From positions 1 to 56,509 of the forward strand of contig NZ_FOWN01000018.1 of NCBI RefSeq assembly GCF_900115465.1: DNA of 56,509 bases. The letters run 5' to 3'. Within the stretch, counting starts at the first letter, position 1. Each line of letters opens with the position of its first letter. Below the pieces are notes generated by a model, which worked only from the letters and a program-made list of their open reading frames with translations, did no database searches and was not told where the DNA came from. A program made the position numbers and the translations under genes. Source of the stretch: Halolactibacillus alkaliphilus. Its GTDB lineage: Bacteria; Bacillota; Bacilli; Bacillales; Amphibacillaceae. Of this stretch, positions 24,801 through 34,174 are shown piece by piece.

Positions 24801-26194
24801 CACTTCGCTCCTAACTGATTCATTCGTTTGATTGAGCGAATCGCTGATTTTATCGCTTTTGTATAGCCTTCATGAAAGAAGTAAACTGTCCCTGCCGGAT
24901 CACTCTTACTTCGCCCTGCGCGTCCCGCAATTTGGACAAGCGCCGCTTCATCAAACACATCATGATCTGCCTTTAGCACATAGACATCGACAGAAGGAAA
25001 AGTAACACCGCGCTCTAATATCGTGGTAGTCACTAATATATCAATTGCTTTGTGTCTAAAATGCTTTACGCGAAGCGACCGATCGGATTCTGTCGCATGG
25101 ACAGCTTCAACATTTAATGACTTAAACTTTTCTCTTAAAATAGGTAACAGTTGTTCTGCCTGTTTAATCGTTGCGACAAATAACAACAATTGCCGGCCAC
25201 TCTGCCGTTGTTCGCTGATTGCCTTATAGACATTAGACGGTAAGGGGGATCTTTTAAATGAGGTAAACTGGGCTTGCGGAACTGGTAACGGCTGACCGTG
25301 ATAACGCACCGGCACAAAGCACGTCGGTAGTTTTTGTTTTAAGAGTGACTTTCTCGGGGTAGCTGTTAAATAAATCACTGTTCCTGTATCTTTAAGCGCA
25401 CGTTGGGACTGTTTAATCAAATTCGGATCATTATGATAAGGGAAGGCATCGACTTCGTCAATGATTAAGACATCAAACGCTTCTTTGTAGCGAATCAATT
25501 GGTGTGTTGTACAGAGCGTCAAGATAGAAGTCAGCCGGTTATCATCACTTCCGCCATACTGACAAATGAGTGGCACGCGGGTAAATACCGCTTTAAAACG
25601 TGGCAATAACTCTTTAATGACGTCCTGACGCGGGGTCGTTAAAGCGACACGCTTCCCTGTTTCTAATGCATGCTGTATGCCGTGAAACAACATTTCTGTC
25701 TTACCAGCCCCACAGACCGCATGTACGAGTAATTGACTCTTAGTCGTATCAATCGCTTTTATGATTGCTTGACTCGCCTTTAGTTGATGGGAGGTGAGTG
25801 TGGACGTAAAGGTAAACCCCGTAGCTACGGGCTTTGTTTCTCTGTCTGTTACACGTAGATGAAACAGTGACTGGCAACTTGCCAGGCGACCGTATTTCAA
25901 GCAGGCGAGGCAATAGATGCACGTTTTCTGACACTTTCCGCAAGGAAAGGATGAAAAAAGTGTTGGGTCTTGATTCAAACAACGCTGACACGTATAAAAA
26001 CCCCAACGACCGGTGATGGCCGTCATCGTTGTTACTGAAACATGCTCATCTGTCATATCTAACTGTTTTAACCGTTTCGTTAATTGGTTGTGATCCAACA
26101 ACAAACCGTCAACGTAGCGAAGGGGTTGAGCGAAGGGATGTTTTTGTTTTTTATCTTTACTTTCTGTATTGATTGATCGATGAACGGGTGACAT
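24800..26194 (-). CDS. comFA: DNA uptake helicase ComFA
   Basis: 464 aa DEAD-box type ATPase. A zinc-finger cluster (CQRCLNQ, CGKCQKTCIYC) lies at residues 73-103. Walker A is CGAGKTEM, Walker B is IIDEVDAFPY, motif III is YLTATPRK, and motif VI is QIAGRAGRSK. It powers single-stranded DNA passage through ComEC during natural transformation. It precedes comFC with overlapping codons. No ComK box was found by eye in the upstream gap. Confidence 0.95.
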   Translation of the reverse strand: MSPVHRSINTESKDKKQKHPFAQPLRYVDGLLLDHNQLTKRLKQLDMTDEHVSVTTMTAITGRWGFYTCQRCLNQDPTLFSSFPCGKCQKTCIYCLACLKYGRLASCQSLFHLRVTDRETKPVATGFTFTSTLTSHQLKASQAIIKAIDTTKSQLLVHAVCGAGKTEMLFHGIQHALETGKRVALTTPRQDVIKELLPRFKAVFTRVPLICQYGGSDDNRLTSILTLCTTHQLIRYKEAFDVLIIDEVDAFPYHNDPNLIKQSQRALKDTGTVIYLTATPRKSLLKQKLPTCFVPVRYHGQPLPVPQAQFTSFKRSPLPSNVYKAISEQRQSGRQLLLFVATIKQAEQLLPILREKFKSLNVEAVHATESDRSLRVKHFRHKAIDILVTTTILERGVTFPSVDVYVLKADHDVFDEAALVQIAGRAGRSKSDPAGTVYFFHEGYTKAIKSAIRSIKRMNQLGAK

Positions 26195-26230
26195 GCTTTA
26201 GCCTCACTCCTTTTATAACTGATTTTAACG

Positions 26231-26270
26231 AAAAAAGCCTCTAGACAACATGAACATTGTCTAAAGACTT
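26231..26270 (-). terminator. Terminator after degV
   Basis: Stem agcctctagacaa pairs with ttgtctaaagact allowing G-U pairs on the minus-strand RNA, followed by TTTTTT. It lies downstream of degV and ahead of comFA. Confidence 0.8.
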
Positions 26271-26399
26271 TATGTGTTAATGATATTTTTCTTGTTATTA
26301 ATAGCTGTTTTTTCACTTTTTTAAGTTGGCACGCATAATCACACGTCAGTCGCGCTTCATATTTATTTATGACACACGGACTAAAAACCCTTCTCGTCG

Positions 26400-27242
26400 T
26401 TATAGTTTATACCAACCGAGTCCAATCGACCCTTCTCCTAAGTGTGTACCAATAACCGGTCCAAAGTAACTAAGCGTCAGTTCGACATTTGTGTAACGGT
26501 CTTTTAATTCACGCATCAGTTGTTCAGCGACAAGTGGACAATTCGCATGAATGACGGTGGCACGAAGGGGCACACCTGTTGATGCATCTTCATCAATCAA
26601 TTCAATTAAGCGTTTAAACGCCTTTTTCTGCGTCCTGATTTTTTCAAACGGAACAATTTTCGTTTCCGCAAAATGCAGAATCGGTTTCACTTGTAAAACA
26701 CTACCGACAAGTGCTTGTGCCCCGTTTAAACGCCCCCCGCGGTGTAAGTGATTTAAATCATCCACCACAAAGTAAGCACGAAGAGATTGTTTTACTGTGT
26801 TTAATTTCTCTAAGATTTCTGTAGCTTGTACGCCTTTTTGCGCAAGCTTCGCTGCTTCTAACACATAAAAACCTTGTGCCATACAGCTTACTTCAGAGTC
26901 AAAAGCATACGTCTTGATGCCCTCTACCATCGACCCTGCCGCTTGCATCGATTGATACGTTCCACTAATGCCACTTGATAAGTGAATGGAGACGACTTCG
27001 TCGTGGTCTTCCTTTAACTGTTCTAATAAGTCGACCATCAATCCAATCGCTGGCTGCGACGTTTTCGGTAACGATTTTTCTTCTCTTACTAAGTCATAAA
27101 ATTCACTCGCTGTTAGATCCACTTCTTCTTGGTAAGACTGACCGTCAATCGTGACGGTCAGTGGCACCATATGTATGTGATACTCTTCTCTAATTTCTTT
27201 AGGGATATAAGCGGTACTATCGGTAATTATTGCTACTGTCAT
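26400..27242 (-). CDS. degV: DegV family fatty-acid-binding protein
   Basis: 280 aa. It starts TVAIITDSTAYIPKE, the family opening, and has the SSGISGTYQSM and GSEVSC-like ligand-contact region (FDSEVSCMAQG). DegV/FakB proteins bind a fatty acid and can feed it to the FakA kinase. Sitting between degU and comFA matches B. subtilis yviA/degV. The ligand cannot be read from the sequence. Confidence 0.93.
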   Translation of the reverse strand: MTVAIITDSTAYIPKEIREEYHIHMVPLTVTIDGQSYQEEVDLTASEFYDLVREEKSLPKTSQPAIGLMVDLLEQLKEDHDEVVSIHLSSGISGTYQSMQAAGSMVEGIKTYAFDSEVSCMAQGFYVLEAAKLAQKGVQATEILEKLNTVKQSLRAYFVVDDLNHLHRGGRLNGAQALVGSVLQVKPILHFAETKIVPFEKIRTQKKAFKRLIELIDEDASTGVPLRATVIHANCPLVAEQLMRELKDRYTNVELTLSYFGPVIGTHLGEGSIGLGWYKL

Positions 27243-27627
27243 ATTATCTAACCTCTCTAATCACTAGCTATGCTATTATTTTTGTTCTTCAATAAGTCAT
27301 AAGTCAACGGCTGGCCTAACACGTCACATGTCTAAACAAAATGATAAAATCAACACGTCACAACAGACACTTTCTTTATTCTATCATGATACGTCACAGA
27401 TCACACGTTTAATGACATCTCTCTCTCTATTTTAACGTTTTTTACTATAAATAGAAACCCTAAAACACAGCTTAGCGTTTGAAACCACCAAAAGAAAACC
27501 AAAATGAAAACCACAGGTCATCGCCCTAAAGGACATGGTCCTATGTTAGACAATTACCTGTGGTTCATATACGTTGTTTGACAATAAGGCAAGCGCCTCA
27601 AGATAAGCAGAAGAAACTACAATACTT
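27243..27627. other. degV-degU intergenic region
   Basis: 385 bp without a gene. Its one clear element is the long hairpin at 27509-27565 after degU. I saw no convincing promoter for degV by eye, although one is expected here. Confidence 0.5.
27509..27565 (-). terminator. Large hairpin, probable terminator after degU
   Basis: Ten-bp stem aaccacaggt/acctgtggtt (27509-27518, 27556-27565) with an inner structured loop, followed on the minus strand by TTTTCATTTT. Confidence 0.65.
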
Positions 27628-28302
27628 TTATAACACTTCTACCCAACCATTTTTGATCGCTGTGACAACGGCTTGTGTTCGGTCATTAACATTCATTTTC
27701 TGCAAAATATTGCTGACGTGATTCTTCACTGTTTTTTCACTGATGAAGAGCGCTTCAGAGATCCCACGGTTACTCTTACCGTCCGCTAAGAGTTGTAACA
27801 CTTCACACTCACGACGTGTGAGTAGGTGAAGTGGCTTACGGTATTCGACTTGTTGGAAGCCTTTATGTTCTTCTTCACTCATTCGTTTAAATTCTTTCAC
27901 TAAGTTGTGCGTCACTTTCGGGTGTAAATAAGCCCCGCCATCAGAGACAATTTTAATCGCATTGACGAGTGACTCTGAATCCATATCTTTTAATAAGTAC
28001 CCTTGGGCACCTGATTTTAAGGCATGTGTCACATAGTTTTCATCATCGTGAATGGATAAGATAATCACTTTTAACTCAGGGTATTTTTCTACAAGCTCTT
28101 TTGTCGCCTCGACACCGTTCATACGTTCCATATTAATATCCATTAAGACAACATCTGGTTTATACACTGCGACTAAGCTCATCGCATTCTCACCATCGCC
28201 ACCTTCAGCTACAACTTCAAAATCATCTTCAAAATCTAAAATACGGCGAATGCCTTCTCTAAATAATACGTGATCATCAATTAATACGATTTTTGTACTC
28301 AT
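27628..28302 (-). CDS. degU: Two-component response regulator DegU
   Basis: 224 aa. The receiver domain has the phosphorylation site Asp55 (VVLMDIN), acidic pocket LIDDH and Lys in GYLLKDMDS. The C-terminal LuxR-type helix-turn-helix reads [20 protein letters not shown] and [18 protein letters not shown]. DegU controls motility, competence and exoenzymes with the kinase DegS, encoded next upstream. The 268-bp gap between the two genes may hold its own promoter; I could not identify one. Confidence 0.96.
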   Translation of the reverse strand: MSTKIVLIDDHVLFREGIRRILDFEDDFEVVAEGGDGENAMSLVAVYKPDVVLMDINMERMNGVEATKELVEKYPELKVIILSIHDDENYVTHALKSGAQGYLLKDMDSESLVNAIKIVSDGGAYLHPKVTHNLVKEFKRMSEEEHKGFQQVEYRKPLHLLTRRECEVLQLLADGKSNRGISEALFISEKTVKNHVSNILQKMNVNDRTQAVVTAIKNGWVEVL

Positions 28303-28570
28303 GTTTTTGTCCTCCTAATATTTAACGTACTTCTATACATAGATTGTTCGTTTTTAGTCTTTTATGTGCTATTTCTGTTTAACACAACTTCCGACTTACT
28401 TACTGATTTTATTGACAAAGACGTGATGTAAAGGACACATCAACTTATATGTCGAATAAACAGTTGGAAAAGTTTCATCCAATTATACTAACAACACACT
28501 TATTATACTAAAAAACTTGGAAAATACCTATACCTAAAGTACGTTTTAATTAAATTTTAATGAAAATGAC
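28303..28570. other. degS-degU intergenic region
   Basis: 268 bp between the two genes of the degSU pair; AT-rich, no gene and no clear terminator or promoter seen by eye. Confidence 0.4.
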
Positions 28571-29749
28571 TTACGATGTTAAAGGAATATTAATAAAAAC
28601 ATGCGTCCCTTTTCCTGGTTTGGACGTTAATTCAAGTTTTCCATCCAACATATCTACCCGTTCTCGCATACCAATCAGTCCGAAGGACTGACTTTTTCGT
28701 TCAGTTAATGTAAAGCCCTTTCCGTCATCTCTAACGGAGACATTGACTCGGTTGTTCGAGACAATAAGTTTTACATCAATCTCACTTGCCTGTGCGTGTT
28801 TGATCGCATTTTGAACAGCTTCTTGTGTTAGGCGGAAAATCGCGACTTCATACTTTTCCTTTAATCGTTCCTGACTGGACTGTTCCTGAAAATGAATCGC
28901 TATGTTATGGTAGTCACTTAACGTTTGTAAATATTTTCTTATTGTTGGCACAAGACCTAAGTCGTCAAGGGCCATTGGACGCAGATCATAAATAATCCGC
29001 CTCACTTCATACAACGATTGACGAACCATCTTGCGCATCGACTGAATTTCTACAAGCGCTTCTTCTGGGCTGCGCTCCCGATACGTCCGGTCGACAAGGT
29101 CGGCTCGAATTAAGACATTCGCAAGCATTTGTGCCGGTCCGTCATGAATTTCTCTTGAAATACGACGTCGTTCTTCTTCTTGCGCTTCAATAATTTTCAG
29201 TCCAAACATTTGCTTTTCTTTCGCATCTTCAAGAATGGAGGAGATTTCTTTGAAATCATCAGTTAAATAATTAAGTACAACAGACACTTTTCCAACGAGT
29301 GATTCTGCGCGTTCAATCGTCTCTTCAAGCACCCGAAGTCGGCGCTCTATTTCATCGCGCTCCTTCCTTAATGATTGTTCCCTTTCTTGCTTCATTCGAT
29401 ACTCAACCTGTAAATTATGCGCTTCTTCATAGACGTGTTGAATTTCTTTCTCTGAATACATACTAAAGTTCTCACTCACCGTCGCAAGGCGCTGTCTGGC
29501 GACACGCTCTTTTCTTTCAAGTAAGTCACTATCAGTAATAATCCCATCAATTTCCTCGCGTAACTGCGCAATCTTTTCAGTGAGTGTCTCGTATTCATCA
29601 CGCGCATGTTCTGTTATGTTATAGATTTCGTCTTTACTATGATGAACAGCATCAACCATCTCATCTATAATATCGTCCAATCCTTTTAAATCTGTTGCGT
29701 TTTTTTCTTTTATTTGGTTTTTTTTATGTGTATGTTGAATTTCTCTCAT
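28571..29749 (-). CDS. degS: Sensor histidine kinase DegS
   Basis: 392 aa cytoplasmic kinase without TM segments. A long coiled-coil N-terminus (residues about 20-180) leads to the HisKA_3 box ERRRISREIHDGPAQ with His202. The HATPase domain follows, with VRDDGKGF and GLIGMRERVDMLDG. It phosphorylates DegU, the adjacent gene. RBS aaggagc precedes the ATG. It is the first gene of the minus-strand block and divergent from the YesL-like gene. Confidence 0.96.
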   Translation of the reverse strand: MREIQHTHKKNQIKEKNATDLKGLDDIIDEMVDAVHHSKDEIYNITEHARDEYETLTEKIAQLREEIDGIITDSDLLERKERVARQRLATVSENFSMYSEKEIQHVYEEAHNLQVEYRMKQEREQSLRKERDEIERRLRVLEETIERAESLVGKVSVVLNYLTDDFKEISSILEDAKEKQMFGLKIIEAQEEERRRISREIHDGPAQMLANVLIRADLVDRTYRERSPEEALVEIQSMRKMVRQSLYEVRRIIYDLRPMALDDLGLVPTIRKYLQTLSDYHNIAIHFQEQSSQERLKEKYEVAIFRLTQEAVQNAIKHAQASEIDVKLIVSNNRVNVSVRDDGKGFTLTERKSQSFGLIGMRERVDMLDGKLELTSKPGKGTHVFINIPLTS

Positions 29750-30007
29750 GATTAAGCTCCTTGTACTACCTTATATACATTAAATGTTTTTTAATATTAT
29801 GCGTTGTTCTTTTTCTTGTTCGGACATTAATCCGCTATTGTCATATTGTATCACGTTACCACAACACCAGCTATTGATATCCATTGACACGACAAAAATA
29901 CTCGTCGTCTATCTAGAATTATCAGACTTTCTACTAACAATGATTGCCTTATAATGTTGCTATTAAACCTATATACTTGAAGTAATTAAATAATAAGGGG
30001 GCCCCAT
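29750..30007. other. Divergent region between degS and the YesL-like gene
   Basis: 258 bp; a TATAAT-like -10 (about 29951-29956) points toward the YesL-like gene, with a poor -35. Nothing else identified. Confidence 0.35.
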
Positions 30008-30637
30008 ATGCACGAGCGTTTAATGCAGAGCGTCGATTGGGTCAGCAAACTTGCCCTGCTCAATCTATTGTGGTTGTTATTTACGACACTCGGACTGTTC
30101 GTCTTTGGTTTTTTTCCAGCGACAGTCGCGATGTTTGCGACCATACGCTCGTTTTTTAGAGAAGACATTTCACTGCCACTCATGCCAACATTTTGGCAGC
30201 ACTTCAAAGAAAACTTCGTTAGAAGTATTGGTTATGGTCTATTAACCTCACTCATTACCTTGTTAGGCATTATTGACATCATTTATATTCAGGAAATAGC
30301 GGCACTCCAATCACTCATCCTCCACATGCCGATTTACTTATTTTTAATATTTTCCTGTTTAACATTGCTTTATCTTTTTCCTGTCTTCGTTCATTACGAT
30401 TGGCCTTTTTTTCAAACGATTAAACAAGCCTTTCTGATTATGTTGATTCACCCGATTCAAACATTAATTATGGTTGTCTCAGTGGGTTTAAGTCTTTATT
30501 TAATGACCTATATGCCAGGCATTTTCTTTTTCTTTGGCGGTTCTTTTACTGCTTTACTCATTTCTTCTATCACCTTGCACATCTTTGAAACAATAGAAGA
30601 ACGGATAAAAATGAGGCACGCATCACGTAACAGTTGA
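30008..30637 (+). CDS. yesL: YesL-like membrane protein (DUF624)
   Basis: 209 aa with about five hydrophobic segments: WVSKLALLNLLWLLF, FVFGFFPATVAMF, a repeat of long apolar helices, and a C-terminal one. The family member YesL accompanies sugar-uptake and YesM/YesN genes in Bacillus; its biochemical role is unknown. RBS aaggggg is ten bases before the ATG. It lies divergently beside the ABC permease genes. Confidence 0.82.
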   Translation: MHERLMQSVDWVSKLALLNLLWLLFTTLGLFVFGFFPATVAMFATIRSFFREDISLPLMPTFWQHFKENFVRSIGYGLLTSLITLLGIIDIIYIQEIAALQSLILHMPIYLFLIFSCLTLLYLFPVFVHYDWPFFQTIKQAFLIMLIHPIQTLIMVVSVGLSLYLMTYMPGIFFFFGGSFTALLISSITLHIFETIEERIKMRHASRNS

Positions 30638-30742
30638 TGTGTGCTTTGTTTTGTTCGTATCACTTTTTCGTTAAGTAATTATAAACTGACATCAGGAAGT
30701 TAAAATATCGAGAGAGAGAGAAAGAGAGAGAGAAAGAAACAG

Positions 30743-30768
30743 AAAAAACCCCAGTCGAAAGACTGAGG
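30743..30768 (-). terminator. Terminator of the sugar ABC operon
   Basis: Eight-bp stem ccccagtc/gactgagg with a GAAA/TTTC loop, followed on the minus strand by TTTTTTC. It ends the transport operon just after the last permease gene. Confidence 0.88.
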
Positions 30769-30797
30769 TGAGGTGAAATGAAAAAAACAATCCGTGA

Positions 30798-31646
30798 TTA
30801 GCCTTTCACAGAGCCCGCGGCAATCCCTTCAACGATTCGGTTACTTAAGAAGATGAAGGCGATTAAAATAGGGATAATACTGATGATCAATGTCGCCCCA
30901 ATCGCTCCCCAGTCTGTTAAGTACTGACCGATAAAGTTCTGAATACCAACGGTTAATGTTTTATACTTATCTGATGAAATGAATGTATTCACAAAGACAA
31001 ATTCATTCCAATTGTAAATCATGTTGATAATGATTGTCGTCGATAACACCGGTTTGGTCATCGGTAAAATAATTTGGAAGAAAATACGATGAATAGAACA
31101 GCCGTCCATCACCGCCGCTTCTTCAATTTCACGTGGCAACGTGCGGTAAAAGCCCATTAAAATCATAATGGTTAGAGGCATATTGTACGCCACATATGCT
31201 AAGATAATCGACAGTGGATTATCAATTAAATTGAGTTCACGGTAAAACTGAAATAGTGGGACAAGTGTTGAATGAATGGGAATCATATAACCAATCATAA
31301 ATAACAATAATACAGTCCCACTCAGTTTCCACTTCATGCGTGTAATCGCAAACGTCACAAAGCTTGCTAAAATCACGGTGAGGATCACACTTGTTGCGGT
31401 AATTAAAACACTGTTAAAGAAATACTGACTAATATTTCCGTCAACCCATACCCGGGCGTAGTTTTCAAACAACCAATTTTCAGGTAAGGCAAATGGTGAG
31501 CGTCCGAAAATCTCCGAATTCCCTTTCAACGAGAAGAAGAAGAGCCAGACGAGCGGGTATATTTGAAAGACAGCGATTAGGCCTAGTACAAGGTATAGCA
31601 AGGCCATACCAATCTTCTTTGATGGTTTCTTTTCGTGTGTTGCCAT
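30798..31646 (-). CDS. Sugar ABC transporter permease (MalG type)
   Basis: 282 aa with six TM helices. The EAA loop reads EIEEAAVMDGCSIHRIFFQI, the cytoplasmic contact with the ATPase. It is the second permease of a carbohydrate uptake (CUT1) system. The ATPase is not encoded here; a shared MsmX/MsmK-type ATPase elsewhere is likely. It follows the first permease by 18 bases. Confidence 0.93.
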   Translation of the reverse strand: MATHEKKPSKKIGMALLYLVLGLIAVFQIYPLVWLFFFSLKGNSEIFGRSPFALPENWLFENYARVWVDGNISQYFFNSVLITATSVILTVILASFVTFAITRMKWKLSGTVLLLFMIGYMIPIHSTLVPLFQFYRELNLIDNPLSIILAYVAYNMPLTIMILMGFYRTLPREIEEAAVMDGCSIHRIFFQIILPMTKPVLSTTIIINMIYNWNEFVFVNTFISSDKYKTLTVGIQNFIGQYLTDWGAIGATLIISIIPILIAFIFLSNRIVEGIAAGSVKG

Positions 31647-31664
31647 TGTCTAAAAGCCCCCTTC

Positions 31665-32546
31665 TTAATATTGTAAGTTATCGTTTTTCGATGCTGTAAT
31701 TTTTTGAATAATGAATGTTGTCGTTAACGCAAGCAACAACAACATAAAACCAATTGCACTTCCGTAACCGAAGTTATTAATGCCAAAAGCTTGTTTATAC
31801 ATGTAGGAGGCAATGACCTCACTCGAACCATTTGGTCCGCCGCCTGTCATGACATATATAAGGTCAAAGTACTTCAATGAACCAACAATGGCTAAGACAA
31901 TGGTCGTTTTAATAACCCCTGAAATAAGCGGTAGTTTTATTTTATACGCAATTTGTAGCGGGGTTGCACCATCAATTTCTGCCGCTTCTATTAATGAGCT
32001 TGGAATACCTTTTAAAGCGGCACTGTAGATAATGATGTAAAAACCAGCATATTGCCAAACAATCGCAATAAAGATCGCTATCAAGACCGTTTCGCGTTGC
32101 GCAAGCCACGCTGGAGGTGATTCCACCCCAAGTGTTTTAAGTAAACTGTTTAACATCCCGTTATTAGGATCATAAATCTTAATCCATAACTGTGCAATCG
32201 CCACAGATGAGAGTAACATCGGAATAAGGTATATTTTTCTTAGCGTTTCTCTCCCTTTAATTTTAGCCGCAAGGACTAAAGAGACCGCAAGGTAAACAAT
32301 TAAAGCGGCTGATGAGAAAAAGGCTAAGAAAAATGAATTCCGAGCACTGTACCAAAACGTCGCATCTGATAGTAATTTAATATAGTTTTCTAAACCGATA
32401 AAGGTCATCGGACCAATACCGTTCCAATCCATCAAGCCGTAATAACCTGTTAAAATAATTGGAATGTAAACAAGCCCTGCGAGTAGAATGAGTGATGGTA
32501 AGACGTATAAGGCAATTACTTTTTTATTTGACATCACTTTATCCAT
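31665..32546 (-). CDS. Sugar ABC transporter permease (MalF type)
   Basis: 293 aa, six TM helices. EAA loop SLIEAAEIDGATPLQIAYKI is intact. It is preceded by a 214-bp gap from the binding-protein gene that contains a stable hairpin. The substrate is undefined (an oligosaccharide by family). An in-frame ATG at 32534 is a possible alternative start; the ATG at 32546 follows agggagttgtta. Confidence 0.92.
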   Translation of the reverse strand: MDKVMSNKKVIALYVLPSLILLAGLVYIPIILTGYYGLMDWNGIGPMTFIGLENYIKLLSDATFWYSARNSFFLAFFSSAALIVYLAVSLVLAAKIKGRETLRKIYLIPMLLSSVAIAQLWIKIYDPNNGMLNSLLKTLGVESPPAWLAQRETVLIAIFIAIVWQYAGFYIIIYSAALKGIPSSLIEAAEIDGATPLQIAYKIKLPLISGVIKTTIVLAIVGSLKYFDLIYVMTGGGPNGSSEVIASYMYKQAFGINNFGYGSAIGFMLLLLALTTTFIIQKITASKNDNLQY

Positions 32547-32686
32547 TGTAACAACTCCCTTCGCTTAAACATAATGTGTGAATAAACTTCTTGTTGTATT
32601 ACCTCTTGGTGGTCGTTTTCTAACGTTTCTAAAAAAACGCATCAGACATATCTTTTAAGTCGGATATAGATCTACTTCGTATTGGT

Positions 32687-32726
32687 GAAAGACTAAGAGG
32701 TCCCGTATCGTATCCCTTAGCCTTTC
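32687..32726 (-). other. Stem-loop between binding-protein and permease genes
   Basis: Eleven-bp stem gaaagactaag/cttagcctttc (one G-U pair on the minus RNA), without a T-run. Such loops often stabilise the upstream mRNA so that more binding protein than permease is made. Confidence 0.5.
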
Positions 32727-32760
32727 ATAGCCATGACTTTTTTAGACCACGCTGTGAGTA

Positions 32761-34056
32761 TTATTCTTGACGTAAAGCTTTTTCATGGTTTTCAGCAAAC
32801 TGAAGTGGCGTGACTTCGCCCATGAACAGAGCTTGAATCATATTTAAGTGGACATCAGCCGCCGCTGCAGACATTTGTACATCAGCATAAAGCGTTAAGT
32901 TAGATGCTTCACCTAAATCGTTTAAGATATCAATGTACATTTGTGGTAAGTCAAGTGTTGATGTATCAACAGCTGTTGCTGGAATAACGCCCGCGTTTTG
33001 AACAGACATTTCTCCCCAACGCTCCACAAAATAGGACACAAATGCTTTCGCTTCATCTTTAACGTCAGAGTTTTCGGCAACGAAAAGTCCAACACCTGGG
33101 CCACCAACGTAACTATTGATATCACCAGCACCACCTTCAACCGTCGGGAACTTAAAGTAACCGATAGAATCTCTGAATTCTTGCGGGTTATCTTCGTTTG
33201 TTGTCCATTCTGGTAAGTCCCACGTTGCCATTAAATACATCGCTGCTTGTTCATTGATAAAGTAACCTTTCGCTTCATCATTTCCTAAGCCATTGGTACC
33301 ATTAATAAAACCATCCATCTCAACTAAGTTTTGAATTTCTTCCGCTGCTTGAACTAAGGCATCATCTGTAAAACTAATCTCGCCACTAATCGCATCGGTA
33401 ATAATTGTCGGTCCACCAATACGGTCAGCTAAGTACATGTACCACATGGACCCCGTCCACGCATCACGATTACCTAAAGTAATTGGAGTAATCCCTGCGT
33501 CTTTTAATGTGCCAATCGCTGTTTTTAATTCATCTAGTGTTGTTGGTACTTCTACACCGTGCGCATCAAAAATAGCTTTATTGTAGTACACCGGTGTGAT
33601 ATTCAGCTCCAGTGGTAAACCATATGTTGCACCATCTACCGCATAAGCTTCTGTCGTACCCGGTACGAAGCTATCTGAGATAATATCTGTTAAATCGGCA
33701 AACATGTTGCCGCTTACATACGGATCTAAGAAACCGCCACCCCACGTCATCCCAACATCAGGTAGGTCATTACTTGAACCAAGGACACTTAATTTTTCTT
33801 TGTACTGTTCGTTTCCTAAGATCTCCATCTGAACAGTGACACCAGGATTTTCTGTCTCAAACTCATCAACAATCGTTTGAACAATCATGTTGTGTTGTTT
33901 AGAGCTACCTTCTGGCCATAGGTGCATAAAGTCAATGACAACCTCTTCACCCGTTGAATCCCCTTCACTAGACTGACTCGTATCGTCACCACACGCAACA
34001 AGCGCCAATAGCGTCAATAAAAGTGCTGCTAACATAAGTATTCTTTTCTTCAACAT
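32761..34056 (-). CDS. Extracellular sugar-binding lipoprotein
   Basis: 431 aa. A lipoprotein signal (KKRILMLAALLLTLLALVAC) gives a predicted lipidated Cys22. The mature part is of the extracellular solute-binding family 1 type, with FMHLWPEGSSKQHNMIVQTI near the start. It delivers sugar to the permeases encoded downstream. A cre-like site overlaps the upstream promoter region. Confidence 0.93.
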   Translation of the reverse strand: MLKKRILMLAALLLTLLALVACGDDTSQSSEGDSTGEEVVIDFMHLWPEGSSKQHNMIVQTIVDEFETENPGVTVQMEILGNEQYKEKLSVLGSSNDLPDVGMTWGGGFLDPYVSGNMFADLTDIISDSFVPGTTEAYAVDGATYGLPLELNITPVYYNKAIFDAHGVEVPTTLDELKTAIGTLKDAGITPITLGNRDAWTGSMWYMYLADRIGGPTIITDAISGEISFTDDALVQAAEEIQNLVEMDGFINGTNGLGNDEAKGYFINEQAAMYLMATWDLPEWTTNEDNPQEFRDSIGYFKFPTVEGGAGDINSYVGGPGVGLFVAENSDVKDEAKAFVSYFVERWGEMSVQNAGVIPATAVDTSTLDLPQMYIDILNDLGEASNLTLYADVQMSAAAADVHLNMIQALFMGEVTPLQFAENHEKALRQE

Positions 34057-34160
34057 TTTCTTACCCCCTAAGGAATTTGGTTTGTCTTACAGTTATTAAT
34101 TTATCATGATGCTTTCCTTTGTGTAAGGGCGTAGGTTTTAGTGAAAAGTCCACTATTTAT

Positions 34161-34174
34161 AGAAAGCGTTTACA
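34161..34174. promoter_or_regulatory. cre (CcpA) site before the sugar-binding-protein gene
   Basis: Reverse strand TGTAAACGCTTTCT fits the cre consensus TGWAANCGNTNWCA at 13 of 14 positions. It overlaps the 3' end of the regulator gene and lies about 105 bp before the binding-protein start, over a likely promoter (TATAAA follows). Confidence 0.65.

Noticed and set aside
24129-26194. ComFB gene between comFA and comFC
   Set aside because: The two genes overlap directly, so no room for comFB.
30707-30741. Possible CRISPR-like repeat
   Set aside because: Simple purine repeat without spacers; no CRISPR array or cas gene was seen anywhere in the window.
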